This document shows positions 23,953-33,892 of a stretch of DNA of 64,000 nt, one piece after another. Position 1 is the stretch's first letter. The number at the start of each line of letters is the position of its first letter. The notes beneath the pieces were generated by a model that was given only the letters and a program-made list of their open reading frames with translations, did not search any database and had not been told where the DNA came from. This DNA is from Allodiplogaster sudhausi. Its lineage: Eukaryota; Nematoda; Chromadorea; Rhabditida; Diplogasteridae. A program made the position numbers and the translations under genes. The stretch lies in assembly GCA_945643635.1 (NCBI GenBank), contig CALZFC010000349.1:3918501-3982500 (forward strand), in the 5' to 3' direction.

Positions 23953-24582
23953 ATGTTGCTGCATCCTCAAACTAACATGCTACTATGCGGGCCCTCAGGC
24001 GCTGGAAAGACCGAGCTGTTAAGAAAGATTATTGCAGATACAGACAAGGTATATCATAATGCCCCAAAACATGTTTATTTCTGCTATAACGAGTATCAGC
24101 CTGGATATGACTCATTTGCAAATGAAAGAAACGTGACAATGTGTGAAGGATTACCGTCATTGGATCATTTGAAAACGCTAAAGGAAATGAAACCTTTAGT
24201 GATTTTGGATGATTTAATGGTTCAAATAGATAAGTGGGCAGAAGCTGAAAAACTCTTTACAGTATGTACTCATCACTTCAGCTTGACCACAATCGCTGTA
24301 GTTCATAGTTTATTCTATAGTAAGATTCTAAGCAATTTACGCATTAATAGTAGCTATTTGATCATTTTCAAGAATAATTCAGATTTGTTATCCATTCGTT
24401 CTCTCGCACAGCAATTAAGACCTACAGAACAAAAATTCTTTATTCAAGCATTCGTAGACGCCACTAGAGAGCCGCATACATATTTGCTCATAGATCTGCA
24501 TAAAAGTACAGAAACTAAATTTCAACTCAGAAGCAGTATCTTTCCATTATCTGAGCGTGTTTATTGTTACATACCGAAATGA
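23953..24582 (+). CDS. Maverick/Polinton packaging ATPase (FtsK/HerA-like, A32 type), 209 aa
   Basis: Intronless. Walker A GPSGAGKTELL lies near residue 13 after the HPxT segment typical of Polinton ATPases; Walker B is PLVILDDLM near residue 77; a Q/N-rich sensor region with SIRSLAQQL follows near 150. The expected role is ATP-driven packaging of the element's DNA into virions. Length is normal for the family and there are no internal stops. Base composition is AT-rich, unlike the GC-rich polymerase exons 3 kb upstream. The stop overlaps the start of the next ORF (ATGA), as in compact viral gene blocks. Confidence 0.88.
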   Translation: MLLHPQTNMLLCGPSGAGKTELLRKIIADTDKVYHNAPKHVYFCYNEYQPGYDSFANERNVTMCEGLPSLDHLKTLKEMKPLVILDDLMVQIDKWAEAEKLFTVCTHHFSLTTIAVVHSLFYSKILSNLRINSSYLIIFKNNSDLLSIRSLAQQLRPTEQKFFIQAFVDATREPHTYLLIDLHKSTETKFQLRSSIFPLSERVYCYIPK

Positions 24583-24911
24583 GAAGTGCAAAGTGGGATA
24601 AGGAATCCTGGGAAAAGATTGAATGTTTACTAAAATCCTCTGATTTTAGTCAATGCGCGCAGGAATTGGATGGAAATTCAGTTATATGTCTAATTGAGGC
24701 TATATGCAATATTCTCTATGGTAGCGTAAAAATGAATAAAAAGGCGAAGAAATCGTTAAATAAATATGCTAAAGAAATGCGAAAACTAGCAAGCATACGT
24801 AATATAAGAGAAGCAAAGCATACACTTATTCAGACAGGTTCAAGCTTTCTTGTGCCACTATTACCCGTATTAGCTAGTGTTGCAGCACAACTCCTTGCAA
24901 ATGTCATTTAA
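24579..24911 (+). CDS. Small helical Maverick protein with hydrophobic C-terminus, 110 aa
   Basis: Starts with the ATG that overlaps the ATPase stop. Predicted mostly helical, rich in Lys/Ser in the middle (KKAKKSLNKYAKEMRKL), then KHTLIQTGSSFLVPLLPVLA ending in a hydrophobic helix. Position after the ATPase and the basic-stretch, Gly/Phe, hydrophobic-tail order resemble the small adenoviral pX/pVI-like ORFs reported in Polintons and adintoviruses. That assignment is an inference; similarity was judged by eye. Confidence 0.6.
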   Translation: MRSAKWDKESWEKIECLLKSSDFSQCAQELDGNSVICLIEAICNILYGSVKMNKKAKKSLNKYAKEMRKLASIRNIREAKHTLIQTGSSFLVPLLPVLASVAAQLLANVI

Positions 24912-25326
24912 AAAGATGATTCTTATTCCCAAAGATCAGCTTTCCAGACCAAAACCGCTATCATTTTTAGAAAATTTAGAGGAGGAAATTAAAAAGGTAT
25001 TAGCCTCTAATGCTGCTGATGATGAACGCCTGAAAAAATAAAATGCGTTATTGCTTAGCCTTATGCAAAAGCTCCATTACACGCCTAATGTTGAAAACGA
25101 GAGAATACGAGAAGATAATTATTCCGACTCTTTTCCCCCTCAAGCTACTTCACCAGTCACAATTCCTACAGCTGCTCCACTACCTCTCGCTCCTTCACTT
25201 CCTGCAGCTCATCCCGTGCCAAAAGTTACCCCAGCTGCTTCTGTTCAAACAACTAATCAGAACAACTCACTAGTAAAAGGCAAAAGCTTTACTGTCGCAC
25301 CTTCGCAAATATCCGAATTATTTTAA
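24901..25326 (+). pseudogene. Maverick Pro-rich ORF, broken by one stop
   Basis: Start overlaps the end of the preceding ORF by 11 bases. About 46 codons, then TAA at 25039-25041, then about 94 more codons in the same frame. The second part has a Pro/Ala/Thr-rich linker (LPLAPSLPAAHPVPKV) and ends KGKSFTVAPSQISELF. Function unknown; position suggests a structural or DNA-binding accessory protein of the element. Confidence 0.55.
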
Positions 25327-25591
25327 TATAAATGGAGAGGATATTACTATAAACGGTGTAATTTACAAATTAAGCAACCTCGTACCCGATTTTTCAAGCC
25401 CTTATCGCACTAAATCTGAACCGCCAGAGGGAGCTCAAGAGTTTGCTGACCTATTACTAGACACTAATTTTGACACCAATTTAATCGGTAACCCTACGCG
25501 TAGGAATCAGCTTGCTTCAGGGGATTTTATTGTGAAGAAATGGAATCTTAAGGCGAAATATACAGAGATATATACAACCCCGGAGCTTTAG
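25320..25591 (+). CDS. Maverick hypothetical ORF upstream of integrase (no clear start)
   Basis: Open frame of about 88 codons to TAG at 25589-25591 with INGVIYKLSNLVPDF, FADLLLDTNFDTN and IVKKWNLKAKY. The order 'NGV.Y..gl..L.., Y..lLl.TN, K.KY' resembles a conserved protein of unknown role found in many Polintons. It overlaps the integrase N-terminus in another frame. I see no ATG, so a start or an upstream join has been lost, or it is a remnant. Confidence 0.45.
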
Positions 25592-26598
25592 GTAGTGTAA
25601 CCCGGTTATACAGGGCAGCAAGAAAGAAAGGTTTAAAGGTAACCTTGAAACAGGTTAAAGCATTTCTACATACCAACGATACTTACACTGCACACTTTCC
25701 ACGTAAACTCCATTTAAAGACGAATAAATTACAATGCACTTGGATAGATAGTGATCACCAGGCAGATTTAGCTGTAATGATGGATTTAAAGGAATATAAT
25801 TCAGGTTATCAGTATATTTTAGTAATTGTCGATATTCTCAGCCGATTTATTATGGTTGAAGCATTAAAATTAAAAACAGCGGAACAGTGTGCTCAAGCAT
25901 ATCTGCATATTTTAGAGAGAAATAAGCGTATTCCATTCCGTTTGTATACAGATGCTGGAAAAGAATTCTTAAACTCTAAGTTTAAGAGTATTTAGTCAAA
26001 ATTCGAGATTGATCATCGCGTTCCTAAAAATCACGCTGTAAAATGTGCACTAGCCGAAAATAGCATTAGAAGAATAAAATCTAAAATTTATCGTTATTTC
26101 TCCGAACACAATACATGGTGGGTGGATGTGCTGCAGGACATTGTGGCATCTATTAACGACAGTCCAATACAATCGATAGGTCACATTGCTCCCTCAAATG
26201 TAACAAAAGATAATGCCGAACATGTATGGCAATTGCTATATGGTAGGGATTCAGATAAAATATCAAAGCACAACTATAAAGTTGGTGATTCAGTAAGGCT
26301 TTCGATTACAGACCAAATATTTAGAAAAGGATACAAGAATACTTTTACGCATGAAATATTTAAAATCCGGAAATTACTATTTAAAGACCCTCCAGCCTAC
26401 ATAATTGAAGATTATGATGGAAACGAGCTAGATTCAATAGTATACGAAACAGAACTAGTGTCGTATAACCCTCAGGAATATAAAATAGAAAAAGTCCTAC
26501 GAACTCGCTATAAGAACGGGAAGAAAGAATTGTATGTAAAGTGGCAGGGGTACCTCGATCCCACTTGGATACAAGCTAATGATGTCCGAAAACTCTAA
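25567..26598 (+). pseudogene. Maverick retroviral-type integrase with chromodomain, one in-frame stop
   Basis: Frame from about 25567 gives the Polinton N-terminal PGALGSVTRLYRAARKKG segment, then the rve core: WIDSDHQADLAVMMDL (first Asp), YTDAGKEFLNSKF (second Asp), TAG at 25993-25995, and in the same frame KNHAVKCALAENSIRR (catalytic Glu). A DNA-binding SH3-like region (YKVGDSVRLS) and a C-terminal chromodomain (EKVLRTRYKNGKKELYVKWQ) follow. Integrases of this kind insert Mavericks with 5-6 bp target duplications. All three catalytic acidic residues remain, but the stop separates D-D from E, so a full enzyme is not encoded. Confidence 0.88.
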
Positions 26599-26800
26599 TT
26601 CTTGGCATTTAGGTGAGATTACATGTTCACGCTCACTTATCGTCTATATCGCCCAAATTACCTTGATATACCTAGTGGTGCTAATTTCTATATATAACTT
26701 GACATTTACTGTATGTCGTGACGAGAAGCTGTGGGTTGCAGTGTTGTCTTCTAGCATTGGCTACATTCTCCCTGCGCCCTCTATTAATCAAAAGAAATGA
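26579..26800 (+). CDS. Small membrane protein of the Maverick, ~73 aa
   Basis: Start overlaps the integrase end and the stop overlaps the next start (ATGA). Two hydrophobic segments (LIVYIAQITLIYLVVLISIY and LWVAVLSSSIGYILPAPS). The ending LLSS.GY.LP.P is recurrent in short ORFs preceding the penton gene in Polintons as I remember them; function unknown, possibly a virion or lysis-related membrane protein. Confidence 0.55.
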   Translation: MMSENSNSWHLGEITCSRSLIVYIAQITLIYLVVLISIYNLTFTVCRDEKLWVAVLSSSIGYILPAPSINQKK

Positions 26801-27609
26801 AGGATTTTTATATTACACTGCTTTCGAATACTAATGCTGAAGATTTGATTTGAAATTTTAAAGTGCGACTACCTGCGCCGATTCATTTACCTGGTGAATA
26901 TGAAGTTGCACTTACTGAAGTCATTTTTCCCTACAATTTCGACCTAATTACTGATAAAAGGGAAAATGAGAATTGTAATGAAAATAATATATTTGTAAAA
27001 TACTATACAGTCAATCCAAATGACTTGGATTATTACAAGAAACTAACGGTGTGGGCTGAAATGACCAGTGAAACATTAACTGTGCCAACGAATTCATACA
27101 ACACGGGCAATGCTCTTGTTACTCAAGTGAATGCTGTTTTACAAAACTCTTACAGAGCAAGGTATGGAGTATATTCTCACGGTCTATTTAGTTTTAATTC
27201 ACACACTGGCCGATGCGAATATTTACCTGATGATAAAATTTATTCTATTACATTTTCAAAAAAGCTGGCATACCTGTTAGGGTTTGATGAAACTTTAAAA
27301 GAAGACGGAGTTTCAGTTGTTCCTGGAAAACACCGTATTCATGTCGCAAAGGAAATGTTATTCATTTATGCGAGTATTGTTGAAAATCAGATTGTTTCTA
27401 ACACTCTCTCTCCTTTACTGAAAATTGTTCCAATTAATGCTAATCATGGAGAAAATGTACATTTATCCTTTTCTAGACCTCAGTACATAAATGTTAAGTC
27501 CAAGGATTTCGAAAGCATTCATGTGCATATAAAAACAAGTGAGGACGACATTGTTGCATTCCACTCTGGATATTCCTGCATTATTTTGCATTTCCGCCCA
27601 AAGCTTTGA
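26797..27609 (+). pseudogene. Maverick penton-like minor capsid protein, one early stop
   Basis: ATG at 26797, FYITLLSNTNAEDL, then TGA at 26851-26853, then open to 27609 (TGA). Polinton minor capsid proteins begin F-LPSNsS and continue with LP..I.L.GeyEVALtEi.fP; here LPAPIHLPGEYEVALTEV is clear. The ending RPQYINV...ILHFRPKL also fits the family's C-terminus. About 271 codons, normal length. Expected role is the penton at capsid vertices (single jelly-roll). The single early stop makes this copy unlikely to give a full protein from its own start. Confidence 0.8.
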
Positions 27610-27701
27610 TGCACGTACATTTTGATCCTAATAATTCTATTGATTGGACAGATGTGTTAGTTGAGCAAGCGCGCCAAAGCGGTTCTGGCTTTCGTGGCTA
27701 G
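27609..27701 (+). pseudogene. Truncated start of the next Maverick capsid-associated ORF
   Basis: ATG at 27609 overlaps the penton stop. About 30 codons ending QSGSGFRG, the Gly-rich start of a Polinton capsid-associated ORF, and then the reading frame runs straight into foldback family B sequence at about 27699 and stops. The rest, including any major capsid protein and protease downstream, is absent. Confidence 0.55.
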
Positions 27702-28611
27702 TGCCAGTAGTGTCGCTGTCATTTCGCCCAAGAATTCACATTTTAGGTTATTCGAATTAGAATATTCCAATCCTTTTTTTTCAACAGTTTTTCCATAAGG
27801 CCTTGTTATCCTACTCTTATGACTTATAACAAAAGATTGTATGCATGGAATTCCATTGAAAGGGGTTCATCTTGTACCAAATTTCATCCTCTTTCTTATG
27901 ATGTATGTTTTGACAGGCGAAAATGTTTTTAAAGTAGTTTTTTAAGCCTTCTAATTGTACATAACGAAATTTCCCATACAAATTGAAACTTTTCAATAAA
28001 ATAATGTATGTAACATTTGAAGATCTCCGTGAGAGCTCTTAATTGATATACTTACGATTTTGTAATATTGACATTGAGCGCATTTATGGATCGAAGAATG
28101 CGCTTGCACGGTGTTACAGTTTACACAGGATCATGTTCAAGCGTTTGGGAACCATAGTCCGGGACGCTTAATTTTTTGAAAGAGACATATATTGTAGCAA
28201 ATTTCAAGCACTTTAAGAATATGTAGGAGCGGTTTTGTGGAAATGAACGGAAAATGTAAACTTTTGCCAAAAACCACCCCCGAAAATGTTTAGGGCCGTA
28301 TTTTAGTTCCAAATTCAAATTTTATGAAAACATCATCAACATGAAAATTAAAGCCCGCCCAATCAGCTATCCAATGATAGCTCGAAGGTTGTCTATTCAT
28401 AAGTTTGAAGCGACTTATGACCAATGTAATTTAAAAGATTACTGTACTGGGTCTCACGCGGAAAATTTTTTTCAACTTTGAAATGTAGCCTATTTTGTTC
28501 ACCACGTCGAGTTGTATACTGTAATTAATTTTGGTGACGAAATTCGAAAAAAAATTCCTAGGGCAGGTCATAATAGATCCCTGCTCGAGTCTTACTGACA
28601 CCCTCTCTTAA
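27699..28611. repeat. Foldback family B, right half only
   Basis: Matches family B from the core region (GTGTCGCTGTCATTTCGCCC, TTCGAATTAGAATATTCCAA) through the whole right arm to CCTCTCTTAA at 28608-28611. The left arm is missing and the break lies in the Maverick ORF, so a deletion removed the left half together with the 3' part of the Maverick. Confidence 0.8.
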
Positions 28612-29131
28612 AGGAACCATGCACTGAATGTTTCTACAGTAGTATATTAGAGCCATTTTGAACTCGCGCCCTCAAATATTTGGCCCTTCTGCTTGTTAGA
28701 GAGCGTGTGAAATAGGAGGGTGGCTAATAGCTACAGTAAAATATTTTGGCCGAGCCATATTTTGCGCGCTCTTAACTTTGTTGCAAGTGGACAAAAATGA
28801 TTAAAACTTTCTAGATGTATGTTTTAGAGAGATGCGAACAGTTACAAGTTCATAAAACCATATGTTAACTATTCAGTGAACTGCTCCTTTAAGAGGAATG
28901 AAGAAGAATGAGATGGTTAAATTAGCAACAACGAGATATTCGTTTTTTTTTGTGAAGGCCGTGGAGGCGCTTGAGGTTATCGAAGGGCAAGTTCTTGCTG
29001 GATGCTCACCATTTCACCTGTTCATGATTCATAAGTGTTTGTGTCCGCGTATTATCAATAAAAAAATATCTAAACATAAAATACCTCTTTCTCTCCGCGA
29101 AAAGCAGTTATCCCCGTTCGTAAGCCCAAAT
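28612..29131. other. Intergenic, no gene seen
   Basis: AT-rich sequence between the half element and the stop codon of the minus-strand gene at 29132. The plus-strand ORF at 28898 has no supporting features. Confidence 0.4.
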
Positions 29132-30425
29132 TTATATGGACTTGGCGAACTCTGTCACTTCCTGCGAGTTTTCTTGCGCAACCAGTGGTGCAATCTGGAA
29201 GAGATGACTATTGAATACGACACAATTTAGTATAGCATAAGTCTCAACGCCCACCTTATTCAGGACTTCTTCGCCAGTGTATTCGGGGTTGTTGAGGATG
29301 TCTTTGGCTTGGCTGATGACGAGACGGGCATTATTTGAAAGCCATGCTTCTCGCCTCGTAATCTTCAAAAACAAAGCTTCTTTTAGGCCAATGAATTTCT
29401 CATGAATTATTATTTCGTCATAATAACAGCAAAAAATTGGCAAGCAGAATTTTCATATAATGCACACATATTTACCTCGTCCAATACCGTCTTCATGATG
29501 CGTATCATCTTAGCAAAGACAGCATCTGCATTCTTCTAGAGCAAAATCAATAAGTCCTAAAATTGGAAATGAATAGTATTTGTTGATTGATCGACATCAA
29601 ATAGACAAAGAACTCAATAACCTTATCCTCGACGTTTTGTCTGAGAATGTAATAGTAAGCATTCTCAGCGCGCCGTTCTGCTGCCCCAGATGAAGTGCGC
29701 AGAATGAACAGGATGCAAGCAGCATGGAAGCGTTCGTCTTTATTAAAGAGACGGCTCATGAAGACATCGAGAGTGTCCTCACGGAAGACGATGAAAGAGT
29801 TGATCACAGTCACGGGGATCTGAGAGCACTTACACTGTGAACCGTGCTGAAGTTCACAGTTACTTTGCGTGACTAATTTGGTTATTTGTATCTGTTGAGG
29901 TATAACACATTAAACATTACACTGAACTCCAACACATTTTTATATGCAGTTTGTAATCTTGTGGCAGCGATATCACCTAAAACACGACCACAATCCATTT
30001 AAACTACCGACTCTTCGTATTAACGGCCATTTCAGATAATTTTGACAATCCGGCTGTACATGCTTGCTCACCCACTTCGAGCCTTCCCAGTAGTTTCCAT
30101 CGCCTCCGTACCATATGTCGACGAGATTGATGACGGAGTTCGTGATCTGCAAGGCGTGAGAGCAACTGGCGACTAATTGCGAGAGGACGTTCAATTCATG
30201 ATCATGCTATGTATATCATCTTCGGTATTTAAGCAATCGAAGCATGGATCCAATTTTTTCTTCCACGGAACTCGGTAAATTTAATTGACCTTACAATATT
30301 CCTGCTAACCGTCCTATCTAAAACTCTTGGAGGAAGTTCTATTGTTGTGTTTGGAAGGTACGACATGATTGCTTCAGTAATCTTTTTCATGCACTCGGTT
30401 GGAAAGCCGTCGCGGCAAGCCTCGA
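29132..30425 (-). CDS. Unrecognised five-exon gene, 5' end not seen
   Basis: Complement of 30295-30425, 30012-30146, 29622-29819, 29476-29532 and 29132-29362; all junctions agree in phase and the last exon ends in TAA at 29132-29134. About 250 residues are covered. Predicted mostly helical. Notable stretches: CRDGFPTECMKKITEAIMSY, NLVDIWYGGDGNYWEG, FREDTLDVFMSRLFNKDE, and the C-terminus QAKDILNNPEYTGEEV. No domain I recognise. No signal peptide visible because the first exon is not identified; an upstream exon probably lies above 30.45 kb. No broken codons, so I take it as a real host gene. Confidence 0.7.
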
Positions 30426-32095
30426 CTGCATCATGTTGCGCCGGAAATATATTTAAAAAAGGTCTAGTTCATTACTTTATACAATTATGTAATCCTTAAG
30501 AGGCATTCTTTTTTTTTTACAAATCCCAATGCTGCTACAAATGCCGAAGAATAGTATTTGATTTTCTTAGTATTTTAACAAATTGCTTCCTTTTCCAAAA
30601 AGATAACGCGAACCTTTCCAACATCTCTGTAACTTTGAATCGGAGTATCCTTGAATACTATCTCGCGAATTGTCTAAAACGTTTGCTATTTTGATTATTC
30701 TAAGAAATAGTGAAGAAATAGTGACGTTTCGTCTAAAGGTAATAAGTAACATAAATTTCTATTATTCAAAAAAATTATGAAACCCGTGGCGGCGCTCCTT
30801 TCCCATAAGACGTGACGAGCGTACAAAATGCGAGAAGAAAGAAGACGGAGCGCATTGCTTCTCTTAAATTTATATTACTTAATTTACTATTTTAAAATAT
30901 TATAATTCAAAAAAGAATACCAGCTTCTGTACATGAAAAAGCCTAAGAGGCAATAGCAAAACATATTTACAGATTATACAGTGAAGTCTAAGAGAAGGAA
31001 GGAGAAACTTCTTTAAGAATTTTTACCCAGGGCTCTGTCTTTAGTCATCATGCCAGAAACTTTTATGCTGATGGGAAACAATGAAAATTTTTTTTTAATG
31101 ATTCACTTGCTTGCGCTTCCAAATACATGTTCACTTTCCGCGTTCTGGGCTAAATTCCTTTGAATTGATCGTTCGCTGGAGAATCATGTGATTGGAAAGG
31201 CAATCATTTTATTAACAATAAGAAGAAAAATAGGATCTAGTTATTCGATTACTTTCTTCGTCCAGTTTCGTTAATCATCTCTCTTGCAGTTTTTCCACCA
31301 AGGCCCCCCGGGACATGGAATTGGCAGTTTTTCTATTATGACCCCCAGGACATGGAATTTTCCAGAACATCTCAGAAGGGTGCTAAAACATTCCAGAAGA
31401 TTCCGAAATGAAGATTTTCCATCCATTCCGAAAGAGTTCCAAAGTCTGCCCCGATCGAGAGAGAGAGAGAGAAAGAGAGAGTGAAAGAGTGAAGCAAATG
31501 GGAAGGAAAAGAATTGAATAAGGATGATACTGCTAAAAACAACCAATTTTTGCAAATGGACGTCAAAAGCAGCAGTTTTAGACCTGAACCAAGATAGCTG
31601 AGCGTCGAATCCATGTGGCGAGGGAAACTTGTGCCGAAAAGAAGATAAAGATGAAAAGTTAGGTGAAGAAAGAACTTGCACTTCACATTCGAAGTCGATA
31701 GAAGCGAGGGCGAATGGCCTCGGAAGTCATTGGCTGCAAGGCGTTGAACCTGGCGGAGCCTGCAGCATGAGCGGCGGGCATTCGGTCCAAGTTGTGAAAC
31801 ATCACAACTATTCAATACCTATGTGAAACAACAACAACAAAAAAAGTTTAATAGCAATATCCAATGGATATATTCATGCACTACTTATCGAGCAAAGACC
31901 TCTCGGATTATGAAGGGTGACATTGAGCCAACAACGCGCCTCGGATAGACGAGGGAGAGGCGCACTGAGCCGCATGAAGATAGAGTGTATTTATTTGAGC
32001 GGGATCAGAGGCATTTTCACGGCTCACTCAGTTGAGTTCCCTCGTGTTCTCGTCTACGAAAATAGTGCGAGACAGATTTCTACCGCTGGCGGCTG
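30426..32095. other. Intergenic, no gene seen
   Basis: AT-rich. A short direct repeat with CCCCxGGACATGGAATT occurs near 31305 and 31345. A GA tract lies at 31458-31485. May contain the 5' end of the minus-strand gene below. Confidence 0.4.
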
Positions 32096-32910
32096 ATGGC
32101 CATCTCTGCATGCCCTCTTACATTGCACTTCCTCTGCATGCTTGCACTTCTTCATTCGACTTCCGCCGGCACTTGCAACCGACGCACCAAATTTGAGCCG
32201 GTAGTTACTTCTTTTTTTAAAATCAAACATTCAGAATTTCTATGATTATTATTAAGGTGTATTATTATTCATGTCGCTTATGGTTAGTAGAGGTGTTCTA
32301 ACGGGCGGAAGGGGGGGGGGAAGGCTAGATACTCGTTTTGAACCCCTAAAACTATCGTGTAATTCTGACATGACTTTTACAGTATGCTCTGTGCTACAAC
32401 TGGGACGATGAGAGCCAGTGCCGAGAAGGCTGTTGGTATGGCTCGAGCGCACCCACATACTGCGTCCACGTACTGCACAGTGATGGCTCGACATCGCAAA
32501 GCTGCATGCGCAACATGGAGAAGACAATCACGATTGGTTAGAAGTTATGATGATACTACATATATAATTTCGCATTATATATATGCCACGTACACACAGA
32601 TAAAATTGTAAAGGATAGAAATTATATACAAACATACTTAGAACATTTGGGAACGGCGAAAAATTTATATCATTAGTAAAAGGTCTCCTTTCTTCTGATG
32701 TAATCTCAAAATTGTTAAATCACCGTTAATTTAGAGTGGGTCAACGGTCCTTTCTACCGCCTGACGACCGTCTGCGGAATACATTCCAAAGACTGCAGTT
32801 TCGACATCAGAAAGTATCCCAATGCCACGTCCAACATCATTGCATATCTTGAAGAAAGCCGCATGAAAAGCGAATCCAACGGAACGTTGACTTTGGCTAC
32901 CTTTGATCAG
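32096..32910 (+). CDS. Secreted cysteine-rich small protein
   Basis: Exons 32096-32200, 32383-32536 and 32735-32910, phases consistent. The start encodes a signal peptide (MAISACPLTLHFLCMLALLH, cleaved near STSAG). The mature part has cysteines in CYNWDDESQCREGCWYG, TYCVHV, SCMRN, then TVCGIHSKDCSFD; the spacing recalls nematode secreted six- to eight-Cys proteins of unknown function, perhaps with a three-finger-like fold (CW-, C-C ladder), but I cannot name a family. The end is uncertain: after LATFDQ a GTTACC donor is possible, with a short terminal exon at 33427-33447 (six residues and TAA), or translation may run into the intron and stop near 32990. Confidence 0.6.
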
Positions 32911-33449
32911 GTTACCCTAGCACTAAAAATTGTTAGTACAATTTTTGTTTTTCTTGCAAAACAATCTTTACTAAATGATTATAAATAAATCATAGAATGA
33001 AGCGCTTCGGAAGGGCGAATATCTGTCTTATAATAGGTAAGCTTTTTAATCGCCAATTTATGTAGACAAACACGAATTATGAATTGAGATTGAAAAAAAA
33101 TATATTTTTTGTCGATCAAATTATATTTGTTGACATTGAATTTGAAATTTGGTATGCATGAGTGCGCATGAATATATGAAGCAACAAGTTGCAATTGTTA
33201 GACGAATATTTCTTCACACCTATCTAAGTATGTATGTATGTATATCCAAACAAGTACATTTGCAAACTATAAAGGTAGAAGTTGAGGCAATTAATACATG
33301 TATGGAAATTAAATTAATTACATTTCGTAAAGAATAGGCAAAGAAGTCTACAATAGGGTATGTCAATGTCAGAACAGAGTTCTTAAAAATAAATTAATTT
33401 TTAATTTTGAAAAAAAATTTATTTCAGTTTCTCAATTTCAAAGACTAAA

Positions 33450-33892
33450 GCATAAAAAAACAACTGCCTGAATGTATCTTAAGAACGAGCTTACCCTTTA
33501 TTTTATGCTAATTTTCTTTACTTATTTGCTCTAATCACATTCGCCTCAGCAATCAATGCTATAGGAGATTGACAAGTAGCAATAATTCACTTTGGCGATA
33601 CTTTCGGAAAGATTGCTTGGCCATCTTTGGAAGATGACGATATGGTCGGATGGGCGTGACTTCGTCCAAGTAAAAGTTGTCTAAAAAGAACCTAATGGTA
33701 AGATTTTTGTTATCCAACAAATTCCATTTTTGCCTTATAATTTGTCAGAGCTCAATTGACTCGTGAAAAACTGGTAGCAAGTGCGTAGCATTTTCAAGGA
33801 GGGCGATCACCAAAAAATATTTAATGCAGGTTCGAATTGCCGCCTCTGCCCTAGGAGCAGGCTCTCATTCTCCAGGCTCTCATTCTCGCGTG
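33450..33892. other. Intergenic, no gene seen
   Basis: AT-rich with no clear exons on either strand. Confidence 0.4.

Noticed and set aside
28898..29230. 110-codon plus-strand ORF
   Set aside because: Its second half is antisense to the last exon of the five-exon minus-strand gene, which has consistent splicing.
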